A DNA stretch of 8,017 bases from an uncultured Bacillota bacterium (GTDB taxonomy: Bacteria > Bacillota > Clostridia > Christensenellales > UBA1242). The stretch spans positions 1 to 8,017 of the forward strand of contig CAMUGK010000041.1 in assembly GCA_947088415.1 (NCBI GenBank), given 5' to 3'. Position numbers and translations under genes: made by a program. The notes beneath the pieces were generated by a model. That model had not been told where the DNA came from. It made no database searches and worked only from the letters and a program-made list of their open reading frames with translations. Positions 1-5,595 of this stretch are shown in pieces (position 1 is the first letter of the stretch; every line of letters starts with the position of its first letter).

Positions 1-80
1 GTGAAGGATCTTTTGGAGAAAGCGTATTCATTAGATTCTTCGGCGTTGCCTCAGAATGACACGAACATATCGCTTTCTAT
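1..80. repeat. Palindromic intergenic repeat at the left edge
   Basis: This stretch has nested inverted repeats. An outer pair AGAAAGCG (17-24) and CGCTTTCT (71-78) is perfect over 8 bp. Inside it, 33-62 holds an imperfect hairpin, ATTCT/AGAAT closing GGC/GCC around GTT. GAAGGATCT (3-11) is the near-complement of AGATTCTTC (33-41). On the minus strand the core reads CATTCTGAG...GAAGAATCT, which resembles a dispersed intergenic repeat style I recall from many bacterial genomes; that match is from memory. It probably continues left of the window. A plus-strand open frame runs through it but looks accidental. Confidence 0.55.
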
Positions 81-122
81 TTACAAAGTTTATTACTTTT
101 TAGAAAAAATAATAGTGCTAAA

Positions 123-177
123 AACAATGCTTTTGAAATCTTTATTAAAAGATAAAAAAGCATTGTTATTTAATGCT
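123..177. terminator. Alternative hairpins with T-runs downstream of rpsI
   Basis: AACAATGCTTTT (123-134) is perfectly complementary to AAAAGCATTGTT (156-167). The intervening loop carries its own ATCTTT/AAAGAT stem. The shorter AGCATT (159-164) can instead pair with AATGCT (172-177). Read on the minus strand, the shorter hairpin is followed by six Ts, as in an intrinsic terminator; read on the plus strand it is followed by a broken T-run. It may be a back-up terminator for rpsI or a bidirectional one serving a gene to the left of the window. Confidence 0.5.
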
Positions 178-216
178 CTTTTGTTTCTTTTTTCTAGAGA
201 AAAGAAAGCAAAATAT

Positions 217-246
217 AAAAATAAAAAGATAAGCAAATGCTTATCT
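217..246 (-). terminator. Intrinsic terminator of the rplM-rpsI operon
   Basis: On the minus strand AGATAAGC and GCTTATCT (239-246 and 227-234) form a perfect 8-bp stem with a 4-nt loop, followed by a T-rich run. The stem begins inside the last codons of rpsI, and the stop codon TAA at 241-243 is part of it, so translation and termination overlap very tightly. Confidence 0.8.
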
Positions 247-651
247 CTTTGAGAATTGTGAAGCCTTTCTTGCTTTTTTGAGACCGTATTTCTTTCTTTC
301 TTTCATACGAGAATCACGAGTCAAGAATCCTGCTTCTTTAAGTTCTTTCTTATATGTTTCGCTTGTTTTAACAAGTGCTCTTGCAAGACCGTGACAAATT
401 GCACCTGCTTGACCAGAAATTCCACCACCATCAACACGGATGATTGCATCAAATTTATCTTGAGTGCTTGTTAGAGTTAATGGTTGTTTAGCAACCAAAA
501 CGAGAGTATCTCTTTGAAGATATTCTGCGAGTTCTTTGTCATTAACTGTTATTTTGCCATTTCCAGGGAAAAGTCTAACACGAGCGATAGAACTTTTTCT
601 TCTGCCTGTAGCAATAATTTGGCTTCCTGTTTTAACTTTTTTCTCTGCCAT
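241..651 (-). CDS. rpsI: 30S ribosomal protein S9 (uS9)
   Basis: This 136-residue protein is a component of the small ribosomal subunit head. The family signature is clear: ATGRRKSSIARVRL near residues 15-28, the glycine-rich VDGGGISGQAGAICHGLARAL around 74-94, and a basic tail ending in SKR. In uS9 that tail reaches the P-site tRNA. The length is normal for the family. Its ATG overlaps the rplM stop codon by one base (TAATG), with AAGGAG about 10 nt upstream inside rplM, so the two are expected to be translationally coupled. Transcription ends at a hairpin that overlaps its stop codon. The gene order rplM-rpsI is conserved very widely in bacteria. Confidence 0.98.
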   Translation of the reverse strand: MAEKKVKTGSQIIATGRRKSSIARVRLFPGNGKITVNDKELAEYLQRDTLVLVAKQPLTLTSTQDKFDAIIRVDGGGISGQAGAICHGLARALVKTSETYKKELKEAGFLTRDSRMKERKKYGLKKARKASQFSKR

Positions 652-1094
652 TATTTTCTAACTCCTTTAACTTGGGTTGCAACTGGTTTTTGTGCATCAT
701 GACCATGTTTTTCATCTTTATAAACATGAAGTCTTGTAAATTGTTTTCTGCCAAGGCTATTTTTTGGAAGCATACCTTTAACTGCAAGTTCAACAACCTT
801 TCTTGAATCTTCACGCATCATTGTGCCATAGTCAACACTTTTAAGTCCACCAATATAACCAGTGTGCCAAATGTGTTTTTTATCTACAAGTTTATTGCCA
901 GTAAGTGCCACTTTGTCAGAGTTGATAACAATAACGAAATCACCAGTATCAACATGTGGTGTGTAAATAGGCTTAACCTTACCAGTAAGTATATCAGCAA
1001 CTGTAGTTGCAACTCTGCCGAGTGGCAAGCCAGCTGCATCAACTACGAACCATTTTCTTTCAATGTCCGCAGGATTTGCCATAAAAGTATTCAT
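651..1094 (-). CDS. rplM: 50S ribosomal protein L13 (uL13)
   Basis: This 147-residue protein is an early-assembly component of the large ribosomal subunit. Family features include the N-terminal ERKWFVVDAAGLPLGRVAT (about residues 12-30), the YTPHVDTGDFVIVIN segment, the GNK...HTGYIGGLK region, and the LPKNSLGRKQFTRLHVY stretch that lies near the 23S rRNA contacts in this family. The start is the ATG at 1092-1094, preceded by GGAGGA at 1104-1109. It is the first gene of the operon, transcribed from a TTGACA/TAAAAT promoter at 1188-1216 through a structured leader. In Firmicutes L13 leaders are known autoregulatory targets, so feedback by L13 is plausible here. Confidence 0.98.
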   Translation of the reverse strand: MNTFMANPADIERKWFVVDAAGLPLGRVATTVADILTGKVKPIYTPHVDTGDFVIVINSDKVALTGNKLVDKKHIWHTGYIGGLKSVDYGTMMREDSRKVVELAVKGMLPKNSLGRKQFTRLHVYKDEKHGHDAQKPVATQVKGVRK

Positions 1095-1103
1095 TTTAAA
1101 TTT

Positions 1104-1183
1104 TCCTCCGATAATTTCTCTTTATTTAGGCATTTTCATCCGCGGGGCTAATGCAAACAAAAAATCGCCTTAAATTAAGACGA
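1104..1183 (-). promoter_or_regulatory. Structured 5' leader of rplM-rpsI, candidate L13 leader
   Basis: The leader between the predicted start site (about 1181) and the ribosome binding site contains two folds. The first, at 1165-1183, is a 7-bp stem (TCGTCTT/AAGGCGA, one G-U pair) followed by six Ts at 1159-1164, which looks like a terminator at the very 5' end. The second pairs GCATT (minus strand, from 1154 down) with AATGC (down to 1130) around a GC-rich loop containing CCGCGG, unusually GC-rich for this locus. Its position matches the known L13 leader class, but I cannot verify the Rfam consensus by eye. Confidence 0.5.
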
Positions 1184-1187
1184 TAAT

Positions 1188-1216
1188 ATTTTATATAATT
1201 TATATATATTTGTCAA
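1188..1216 (-). promoter_or_regulatory. Sigma-A-type promoter of rplM-rpsI
   Basis: On the minus strand a perfect -35 TTGACA (1211-1216) is separated by exactly 17 bp from TAAAAT (1188-1193). The spacer is pure AT apart from nothing else notable. The predicted start site is near 1181. Confidence 0.75.
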
Positions 1217-1244
1217 GTGTTTTTCACAAATAATTTTAGGAATT

Positions 1245-1916
1245 TTAAACTACTTCAAGTTCTTGTGATTGATAAACAGAAGTTAATGCTTCTTGGTCAA
1301 CAACACAACCTACTCTATTGCACATTCCAATGAACATATTTTTAAGGTAATCATGTGACAAAACTTCCATTCTTTCTTTGATAAGTTGCATAGCCTGAGG
1401 AGATTGTTGTGCCTTGGTTAGATGTTTTTCAGGATTAGCCATCATAACAGCAAGCAAATCCAATTGTTCACAACTGTATTGAAAATTATCTCCTAAAACA
1501 ACATCTTCTCTTCCTTCAACGTCTTCTTGAAATATTGATTTGCTTCTTTCAGTAAAAGATTTCAATTTGTTAAAAGTTTTATCATACGACATTTTATGTA
1601 GCATTGCTATGGTATCTTTTCGAGGTAAATTTCCATCAATAATTTCAGCAACTTCTAAACAGCACAAACTTTTAACTTTGTTTATAACGTCTTGTTCGCT
1701 AAAATTTCCGCTAAAACCAGATTTAAAAGCTATTTCAAGGGCAGTCTCTTCTTCTTGAGTTAATTTATCGCCATCTTTTCTTCTTTTATCTGTCAATTTT
1801 TCATTATATGCCATAATAATAGCAAAAAATTGTTCACAAGATAATTCTTGTTCCCAATTTTCTCCTTGCTGTGGTGCAACCAATTCGTGTAATAATGAAT
1901 AATGATTCTTTGCCAT
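1245..1916 (-). CDS. Hypothetical soluble helical protein, 223 aa
   Basis: I do not recognise this protein. It has no signal peptide or membrane segment and is rich in charged, helix-favouring residues. Segments such as LTQEEETALEIAFKSGF and PRKDTIAMLHKMSYDKTF suggest an all-alpha cytosolic fold. It has six cysteines, two of them adjacent (LCCLE), but no clear metal-binding spacing. I chose the ATG at 1914-1916 because AAAGGAAAG lies a few bases upstream. A frame-extending GTG at 1947-1949 would add 11 residues but has no ribosome binding site. A good promoter lies at 1980-2008, giving a leader of about 57 nt. The stop codon is about 30 bp before the rplM -35 box, and I saw no strong terminator, so some read-through into the ribosomal operon is possible. 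Confidence 0.85.
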   Translation of the reverse strand: MAKNHYSLLHELVAPQQGENWEQELSCEQFFAIIMAYNEKLTDKRRKDGDKLTQEEETALEIAFKSGFSGNFSEQDVINKVKSLCCLEVAEIIDGNLPRKDTIAMLHKMSYDKTFNKLKSFTERSKSIFQEDVEGREDVVLGDNFQYSCEQLDLLAVMMANPEKHLTKAQQSPQAMQLIKERMEVLSHDYLKNMFIGMCNRVGCVVDQEALTSVYQSQELEVV

Positions 1917-1979
1917 AATCTTTCCTTTTGTATAAATATTTATATTCACAATTTATTGTTTATTTAGTGATGTAAATAC

Positions 1980-2008
1980 AATATAACACAATTAAAAATC
2001 TTTGGCAA
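1980..2008 (-). promoter_or_regulatory. Extended -10 promoter of the 223-aa hypothetical gene
   Basis: On the minus strand TTGCCA (2003-2008) and TATATT (1980-1985) are 17 bp apart. A TG dinucleotide one base upstream of the -10 hexamer makes it an extended -10. The start site should be near 1973. Confidence 0.7.
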
Positions 2009-2156
2009 GCGATTTTATGCATTTTTATACATTTTTTTGAATATTTTTTAAATTAATAAAAATTACTTCACTTCAAATCACAGGCATAACCATAATTTTT
2101 ATAGCATTTCGCTGAAGATAACCTGCAAGAATAGTTGAATAATTATACTCAATAGT

Positions 2157-2183
2157 AAAAAAACGTCTATTAAGACGTTTTTT
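2157..2183. terminator. Bidirectional intrinsic terminator
   Basis: ACGTCT (2163-2168) and AGACGT (2173-2178) form a stem with an ATTA loop, flanked by A-run and T-run so that both strands end in Ts. It sits just past the stop codon of the minus-strand membrane gene at 2188 and most likely ends the NfeD-SPFH operon transcript. The rest of 1950-2187 holds only the promoter described separately. Confidence 0.8.
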
Positions 2184-2187
2184 ATTA

Positions 2188-2697
2188 TTAAGATTTTTTT
2201 GTTGTCTTTTTTGGAAGTTTATTAAAGCAAACTGCGACAAGTGAAACTATTGAAAGGACAAAATTAATCACAAGACCCCAACCAACTTTTTCACCAGTCA
2301 AATCTGTTTGAATTTTGCTGTTATATTCTCCAACAATGCAAATATCCATAATGAAAGCAAGGGACATAAATACAACAAAGAGAGTTGATATGCCAATATT
2401 AAGCCATCTTACAAGTTTATCATAGTTGTTTGTTTTTACAACGTTAAAACATCTAAGCAAACCATAAATTGATGTTAAAATCAAAAGGCAAGCAAAGATT
2501 GTTGCCAACAATAAGCCAACAGCAAGTGCTGTTTGTTTTCCGTCATTTGAAGAGAAATTGATAAGTTGATAACCATTAGCCCAACTTACTTTACTACCAA
2601 TTGCATAACCAAAATGAGGTTGACTCATAAAGATTAAAAATAAAATTGACATTAATAATGTGATTGAGTTGCAAAGGAATGACCTAAAATTTTTCAT
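2188..2697 (-). CDS. Four-helix membrane protein, third gene of the NfeD-SPFH operon
   Basis: This 169-residue protein is not one I can assign to a family. It has four clear hydrophobic segments at about 8-25, 57-82, 98-122 and 137-157. A polar loop after the first helix carries aromatics and glycines (HFGYAIGSKVSWANGYQ), and the tail is short and lysine-rich (LPKKTTKKS), consistent with a cytoplasmic C-terminus. The start ATG has AAGGAG at 2704-2709 at good spacing. It begins 14 nt after the SPFH stop codon with no terminator between, so it is very likely co-transcribed and may work with the SPFH/NfeD pair in the membrane. A terminator follows directly. Confidence 0.85.
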   Translation of the reverse strand: MKNFRSFLCNSITLLMSILFLIFMSQPHFGYAIGSKVSWANGYQLINFSSNDGKQTALAVGLLLATIFACLLILTSIYGLLRCFNVVKTNNYDKLVRWLNIGISTLFVVFMSLAFIMDICIVGEYNSKIQTDLTGEKVGWGLVINFVLSIVSLVAVCFNKLPKKTTKKS

Positions 2698-2711
2698 ATA
2701 TAACTCCTTAT

Positions 2712-3644
2712 TTATTTAGATTTTTTAGTTTGAGATTTTGGTTCTTCTTTAGTCGCACCAACAACTTCGGTCATACTTGCAAGAAGACCTGCAACATTTT
2801 GAATTTCGCTTGGCACAATAAGTTTTGTAGATTTGCCATCTGCAACTGCCTTTAATGCTTCAAAGCCTTGCAAAGTGATATAAGCAGCATTTGGTTTTGC
2901 AGAGTTGATAAGGTCAATAGCCTTGCTTTCACCTTCTGCCCTTGCAATTAAAGCAGCTTTATCGGCTTCTGCTTGAAGTATTTTAGCCTCTTTATCGGCT
3001 TCTGCGCGCAAAATTTGTGCTTGTTTTTCACCTTCGGCAACCAAAATGCTAGATTTCTTTTCACCTTCTGCCTTTAAGATTTGTTCACGGCGTTCTCTTT
3101 CTGCACGCATTTGTTTTTCCATGGCGTCTTGAATATCTCTTGGTGGCAAAATATTTTTAAGTTCAACGCGGTTAATCTTTATTCCCCAAGGGTCTGTTGC
3201 TTCGTCCAAAATTACTCTCATCTTTGTATTTACTGTATCTCTTGATGTCAAAGTTTCATCAAGTTCAAGTTCGCCAACAATGTTACGAAGTGTTGTTGCT
3301 GTCAAGTTTTCAATTGCTCTAACTGGGTCATCAACACCATAAGTAAAGAGTTTGGCATCAGTTATTTGAAAATATACAACAGTGTCAATTTGCATTGTTA
3401 CATTATCTTTTGTGATAACTGGTTGTGGTTTAAAGTCTGCAACAATTTCTTTAAGTGAAATTGCACGTGAACATCTATCAAAGAAAGGTATAACCATATG
3501 AATACCTGTTTCAAATGTTTTTCTATACTTTCCAAGCCTCTCAACCACCACAGCAGTTGCTTGGCGAACAATTCTAATCGAACAACATAATAAAATAAGT
3601 CCTACAGCAGCAATAACAATAAGTGCAATCAACCAACCTTCCAT
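2712..3644 (-). CDS. SPFH/Band 7 (stomatin-like, QmcA/paraslipin-type) membrane protein
   Basis: SPFH proteins form large ring or cage assemblies on the membrane and organise microdomains, often with an NfeD partner. This 310-residue protein has one N-terminal hydrophobic segment (about 4-21), then the SPFH domain (about 26-170), with typical stretches RLGKYRKTFETGIHMVIPF, VDDPVRAIENL and TTLRNIVGELELDE. Five consecutive 11-residue repeats follow at 191-245 (beginning KAEGEK, VAEGEK, RAEADK, QAEADK, RAEGES), a long coiled-coil stalk. A short lysine-rich tail ends the protein. The ATG overlaps the NfeD stop codon (TAATG), and AAGGAGG lies at 3654-3660. Length and layout fit paraslipin/QmcA better than flotillin, which is longer. 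Confidence 0.95.
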   Translation of the reverse strand: MEGWLIALIVIAAVGLILLCCSIRIVRQATAVVVERLGKYRKTFETGIHMVIPFFDRCSRAISLKEIVADFKPQPVITKDNVTMQIDTVVYFQITDAKLFTYGVDDPVRAIENLTATTLRNIVGELELDETLTSRDTVNTKMRVILDEATDPWGIKINRVELKNILPPRDIQDAMEKQMRAERERREQILKAEGEKKSSILVAEGEKQAQILRAEADKEAKILQAEADKAALIARAEGESKAIDLINSAKPNAAYITLQGFEALKAVADGKSTKLIVPSEIQNVAGLLASMTEVVGATKEEPKSQTKKSK

Positions 3645-4153
3645 TAATCTTTTCCTCCTTCTTTAATTTCGGTAGTTTTTATTTTTTCATTTTGAATATC
3701 AATTCGTTTTTCTTTTTCAGCAAGTTTGACAATAAGTTTGTTACCCTTAACACTAACAATTTCAACAATCTGACCTTTTTTAATTTCTTCTCCATTTTCA
3801 CTAACAGCTGTCCAAACCACATCGTTAAGTTTAACCGCACCTAAGGTTTCAAAATCGGTGTTTTCAAGCAATCTCACTTTTTTGCCTATCACTGCATCAA
3901 GATTTGTCTTTTCGTTTGCATTTTTAAGCAAAAATTTCTTTGTAAGTCTTCTAAGAAAAATTATACACAAGGCACTTAAAACAATAAATAATGCAACTTG
4001 AAGTTCCCACAAATAATTGCCCAAACAACCCGCCAAGATGAATGGAATTATCGAGCCAACTGTAAACCAGATTGAAACGACTTCCATAGTAGCAAGTTCT
4101 ATTATGGCCGACCCGACTAAAATGCCAAGCCAAACCCAAAACATTACTGACAT
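3644..4153 (-). CDS. NfeD-like membrane protein (short form, OB-fold)
   Basis: The protein has 169 residues. Three hydrophobic segments (about 4-22, 26-45, 50-67) precede a C-terminal soluble domain (about 84-148) with the NfeD OB-fold pattern: a conserved glycine start, GAVKLNDVVWTAVSENGEEIKKGQIVEIVSVKGNKLIVKL in outline. It lacks the serine protease domain of long NfeD proteins, so it is the short type that usually partners a stomatin-like protein. That partner is the next gene, overlapping by one base. The start at 4151-4153 has a G-rich site (AAGGGGGG) only 3 nt away; the ATG at 4142-4144 is an alternative with wider spacing. It is the first gene of the operon, from a consensus promoter with a leader of about 23 nt. 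Confidence 0.92.
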   Translation of the reverse strand: MSVMFWVWLGILVGSAIIELATMEVVSIWFTVGSIIPFILAGCLGNYLWELQVALFIVLSALCIIFLRRLTKKFLLKNANEKTNLDAVIGKKVRLLENTDFETLGAVKLNDVVWTAVSENGEEIKKGQIVEIVSVKGNKLIVKLAEKEKRIDIQNEKIKTTEIKEGGKD

Positions 4154-4182
4154 ACACCCCCCTTATTAAATTTTACAATAAC

Positions 4183-4212
4183 ATTATACAAAAAATATTT
4201 AGATAATGTCAA
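4183..4212 (-). promoter_or_regulatory. Consensus promoter of the NfeD-SPFH operon
   Basis: On the minus strand TTGACA (4207-4212) and TATAAT (4183-4188) are both perfect hexamers, 18 bp apart. This predicts vigorous housekeeping expression with a start near 4176. Confidence 0.8.
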
Positions 4213-4241
4213 GTAAAAAGCAATAGTATTATAATATGATG

Positions 4242-4266
4242 AAATAAATAATTTTGTCACAAAATT
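4242..4266 (-). terminator. Weak AT-rich terminator after the SHOCT gene
   Basis: AATTTTG and CAAAATT form a 7-bp stem with a 3-nt loop, followed on the minus strand by a broken T-run. It lies 10 nt after the SHOCT gene stop codon. The stem is nearly all A-T, so termination may be partial and read into the NfeD operon. Confidence 0.4.
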
Positions 4267-4275
4267 TAATTTGTT

Positions 4276-4776
4276 TTATAATCCTAATATCTTTTTACGC
4301 ATGGTTTCATACTCTTCACGAGTGATAAGTCCATCATTTCGCATTTTTTCAAGTTTTTCAAGTTCTTGACGTTGTTTATCTACATCACTACCTTTAAAGG
4401 TATTTTTAACATTTTGCCATGCAGTGCTTGCTCCGTCTTCAATGGTGTCAGCAAAACTCTTTTGATTTTTTTGATATTCGCCTTGTTCAATATTTCTTAT
4501 GTAATTATCAACCATAAAAGTCATAATCAAAAGTAAAATTAATCCAACAAAAGTTGGCGAAAAAACTATGGCAAGAAAAATTCCCCAACCTAATATAGAA
4601 CCCCGATTCGCAACTAATTGCTCATCAGTCATGCTTAAAGCATCTTTAAACTTATTGCTTGCAATTATCATTGGAATACCAAAAATAGCCCCAACAATTG
4701 TTATGCAAAATAAAATACCAAAGACAAGTGATAATAATCTGGCTATATTAAAATAAATTCTTATTGTATCTTTCAT
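4276..4776 (-). CDS. Membrane protein with C-terminal SHOCT domain
   Basis: This 166-residue protein has two hydrophobic regions (about 12-39 and 61-88). A polar region follows, then a C-terminal SHOCT motif at about 137-164: LEKLEKMRNDGLITREEYE, with the hallmark leucine-rich start, GLIT turn and E-E-[YF] helix. SHOCT is a short oligomerisation module found at protein ends in many bacterial membrane and secreted proteins; its exact role is not defined. The start codon is preceded by AAAGGAGGG at 4780-4788, a very strong site. Its own promoter lies so close that the leader would be only about 14 nt. It is separate from the NfeD operon but the same strand and type, so a shared envelope role is only an inference. 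Confidence 0.9.
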   Translation of the reverse strand: MKDTIRIYFNIARLLSLVFGILFCITIVGAIFGIPMIIASNKFKDALSMTDEQLVANRGSILGWGIFLAIVFSPTFVGLILLLIMTFMVDNYIRNIEQGEYQKNQKSFADTIEDGASTAWQNVKNTFKGSDVDKQRQELEKLEKMRNDGLITREEYETMRKKILGL

Positions 4777-4796
4777 GTTCCCTCCTTTATATATAT

Positions 4797-4825
4797 AGTA
4801 TAAACTTTTAAATAAAACAAGTCAA
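4797..4825 (-). promoter_or_regulatory. Promoter of the SHOCT membrane-protein gene
   Basis: On the minus strand TTGACT (4820-4825) and TATACT (4797-4802) are separated by 17 bp. The predicted start near 4790 falls almost at the ribosome binding site, giving a near-minimal leader. Confidence 0.7.
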
Positions 4826-4901
4826 ACAAACTGCAAAATTTTAACATATAATATTAAAAAACAAGATTTCTAAAAAATTTTGAAAAAGTTGTAAAAAATA
4901 G

Positions 4902-4930
4902 TTGATTTTTTATTTAAACTTTGCTATATT
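4902..4930 (+). promoter_or_regulatory. Extended -10 promoter of tRNA-Gly
   Basis: TTGATT (4902-4907) and TATATT (4925-4930) are 17 bp apart, with TG one base upstream of the -10 hexamer. The tRNA begins 24 bp further on, the usual distance for a short 5' leader removed by RNase P. Confidence 0.7.
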
Positions 4931-4954
4931 AATAAAGCAACCTAGAAAAACTAT

Positions 4955-5029
4955 GCGGGAATGGCTTAGTGGTATAGCGCAGCCTTGCCAAGGCTGAGGT
5001 CGCGGGTTCGATCCCCGTTTCCCGCTCCA
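4955..5029 (+). tRNA. tRNA-Gly(GCC)
   Basis: This is a complete 75-nt cloverleaf including an encoded CCA. The acceptor GCGGGAA pairs perfectly with TTCCCGC. The anticodon loop TTGCCAA is closed by CAGCC/GGCTG, and the anticodon GCC is at 4987-4989. The T arm has the normal GGTTCGATCCC pattern. It reads glycine codons GGC and GGU. It has its own promoter and terminator, so it is an independent single-tRNA unit. Confidence 0.98.
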
Positions 5030-5040
5030 TAAAACACTTT

Positions 5041-5062
5041 CCAGTCATACGACTGGTTTTTT
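5041..5062 (+). terminator. Intrinsic terminator of tRNA-Gly
   Basis: CCAGTC and GACTGG form a perfect 6-bp stem with a 4-nt ATAC loop, followed by six Ts. It starts 12 nt after the tRNA CCA. Confidence 0.88.
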
Positions 5063-5115
5063 ATCACTATTTTAACTTTTTAAGAATAAAATTTAATGAA
5101 AAGCACAAAAACCAT

Positions 5116-5144
5116 TTGACAAATGTTAAATTATATGATATATT
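5116..5144 (+). promoter_or_regulatory. Strong promoter of the tRNA-Cys unit
   Basis: A perfect -35 TTGACA (5116-5121) is 17 bp from TATATT (5139-5144), and TGA immediately before makes an extended -10. It drives tRNA-Cys and possibly everything through tRNA-Leu, since no comparable promoter is visible closer to tRNA-Leu. Confidence 0.82.
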
Positions 5145-5160
5145 TTCATCATGCGCTTAT

Positions 5161-5235
5161 GGTACCATGGCCAAGTGGTAAGGCAAAGGTCTGCAAAACC
5201 TTTATTCCCCAGTTCGAATCTGGGTGGTACCTCCA
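5161..5235 (+). tRNA. tRNA-Cys(GCA)
   Basis: This is a complete 75-nt cloverleaf with encoded CCA. The acceptor GGTACCA pairs with TGGTACC. The anticodon stem AAGGT/ACCTT closes loop CTGCAAA, with anticodon GCA at 5193-5195. The T arm is CCCAGTTCGAATCTGGG. The discriminator base is U, as expected for cysteine tRNAs. The sequence from its T loop to the acceptor end is partly repeated immediately downstream (5235-5250). Confidence 0.97.
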
Positions 5236-5239
5236 ATCT

Positions 5240-5323
5240 GGGGTGGCACCAAGCTTTCTTAAAACGGACACGGCTGACGCCTAACCGCTAAAAGTTTGGT
5301 TCCCCGTCCCACCTACCCCTCCA
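5240..5323 (+). other. 84-nt tRNA-like foldable element ending in CCA, function unknown
   Basis: This element starts 5 nt after tRNA-Cys. Its ends pair like an acceptor stem: GGGGTGG (5240-5246) with CTACCCC (5313-5319), one G-U, followed by T and CCA. It does not fold as a normal tRNA: there is no TTCRA loop with a matching stem, no U8, and no D arm. Instead ACCAAGCTTT (5248-5257) pairs over 10 bp with AAAGTTTGGT (5291-5300), one G-U. Inside that are CGG/CCG and a GGC-TGAC-GCC hairpin. It may be a decayed or rearranged tRNA, a small structured RNA processed with tRNA-Cys, or the scar of an insertion. It is GC-richer than its surroundings. Confidence 0.5.
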
Positions 5324-5331
5324 TTTAAGGA

Positions 5332-5363
5332 GCAAAACTCAAAACAAGATTCTGAGTTTTTGC
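5332..5363 (+). terminator. Possible terminator or attenuator between tRNA-Cys and tRNA-Leu
   Basis: GCAAAACTCA (5332-5341) pairs with TGAGTTTTTGC (5353-5363), with one bulged T and an 11-nt loop. The only T-run lies inside the 3' arm, so termination is likely to be weak. If it works, tRNA-Leu needs another promoter; if not, it is a spacer hairpin in a Cys-Leu transcript. Confidence 0.45.
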
Positions 5364-5377
5364 AATTTATCATTTAA

Positions 5378-5436
<59 letters not shown>

Positions 5437-5448
5437 AAAACTTAATAT

Positions 5449-5534
<86 letters not shown>

Positions 5535-5541
5535 CCGAAAG

Positions 5542-5572
5542 TGCTTAAATACCGAACATTTAGGCATTTTTT
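5542..5572 (+). terminator. Intrinsic terminator after tRNA-Leu
   Basis: TGCTTAAAT (5542-5550) pairs with ATTTAGGCA (5558-5566) over 9 bp with one G-U pair and a 7-nt loop, followed by six Ts. If the mobile element inserted in the tRNA 3' end, this terminator would be brought by the element or lie at its edge. Confidence 0.75.
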
Positions 5573-5595
5573 AATAATTAACTTGTCACTTAAAA

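Noticed and set aside
1..252. Plus-strand open frame of 83 codons
   Set aside because: It runs through a palindromic repeat and two terminator hairpins, ends inside rpsI, has no visible ribosome binding site in the window and a low-complexity Lys/Leu/Phe composition.
1540..1758. Plus-strand open frame opposite the 223-aa gene
   Set aside because: Shadow of a well-supported minus-strand gene with promoter and ribosome binding site; no features of its own.
1947..1949. GTG as start codon of the 223-aa gene (adding 11 residues)
   Set aside because: No ribosome binding site precedes it, whereas the ATG at 1914-1916 has AAAGGAAAG at good distance.
3951..4157. Alternative minus-strand frame overlapping the NfeD gene start
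   Set aside because: The NfeD frame has the membrane segments and OB-fold pattern; the alternative frame shows no coherent domain.
5240..5323. Ordinary functional tRNA
   Set aside because: The acceptor-like ends and CCA are there, but no T-arm stem with a TTCRA loop, no U8, no D arm and no convincing 5-bp anticodon stem with a 7-nt loop can be found.
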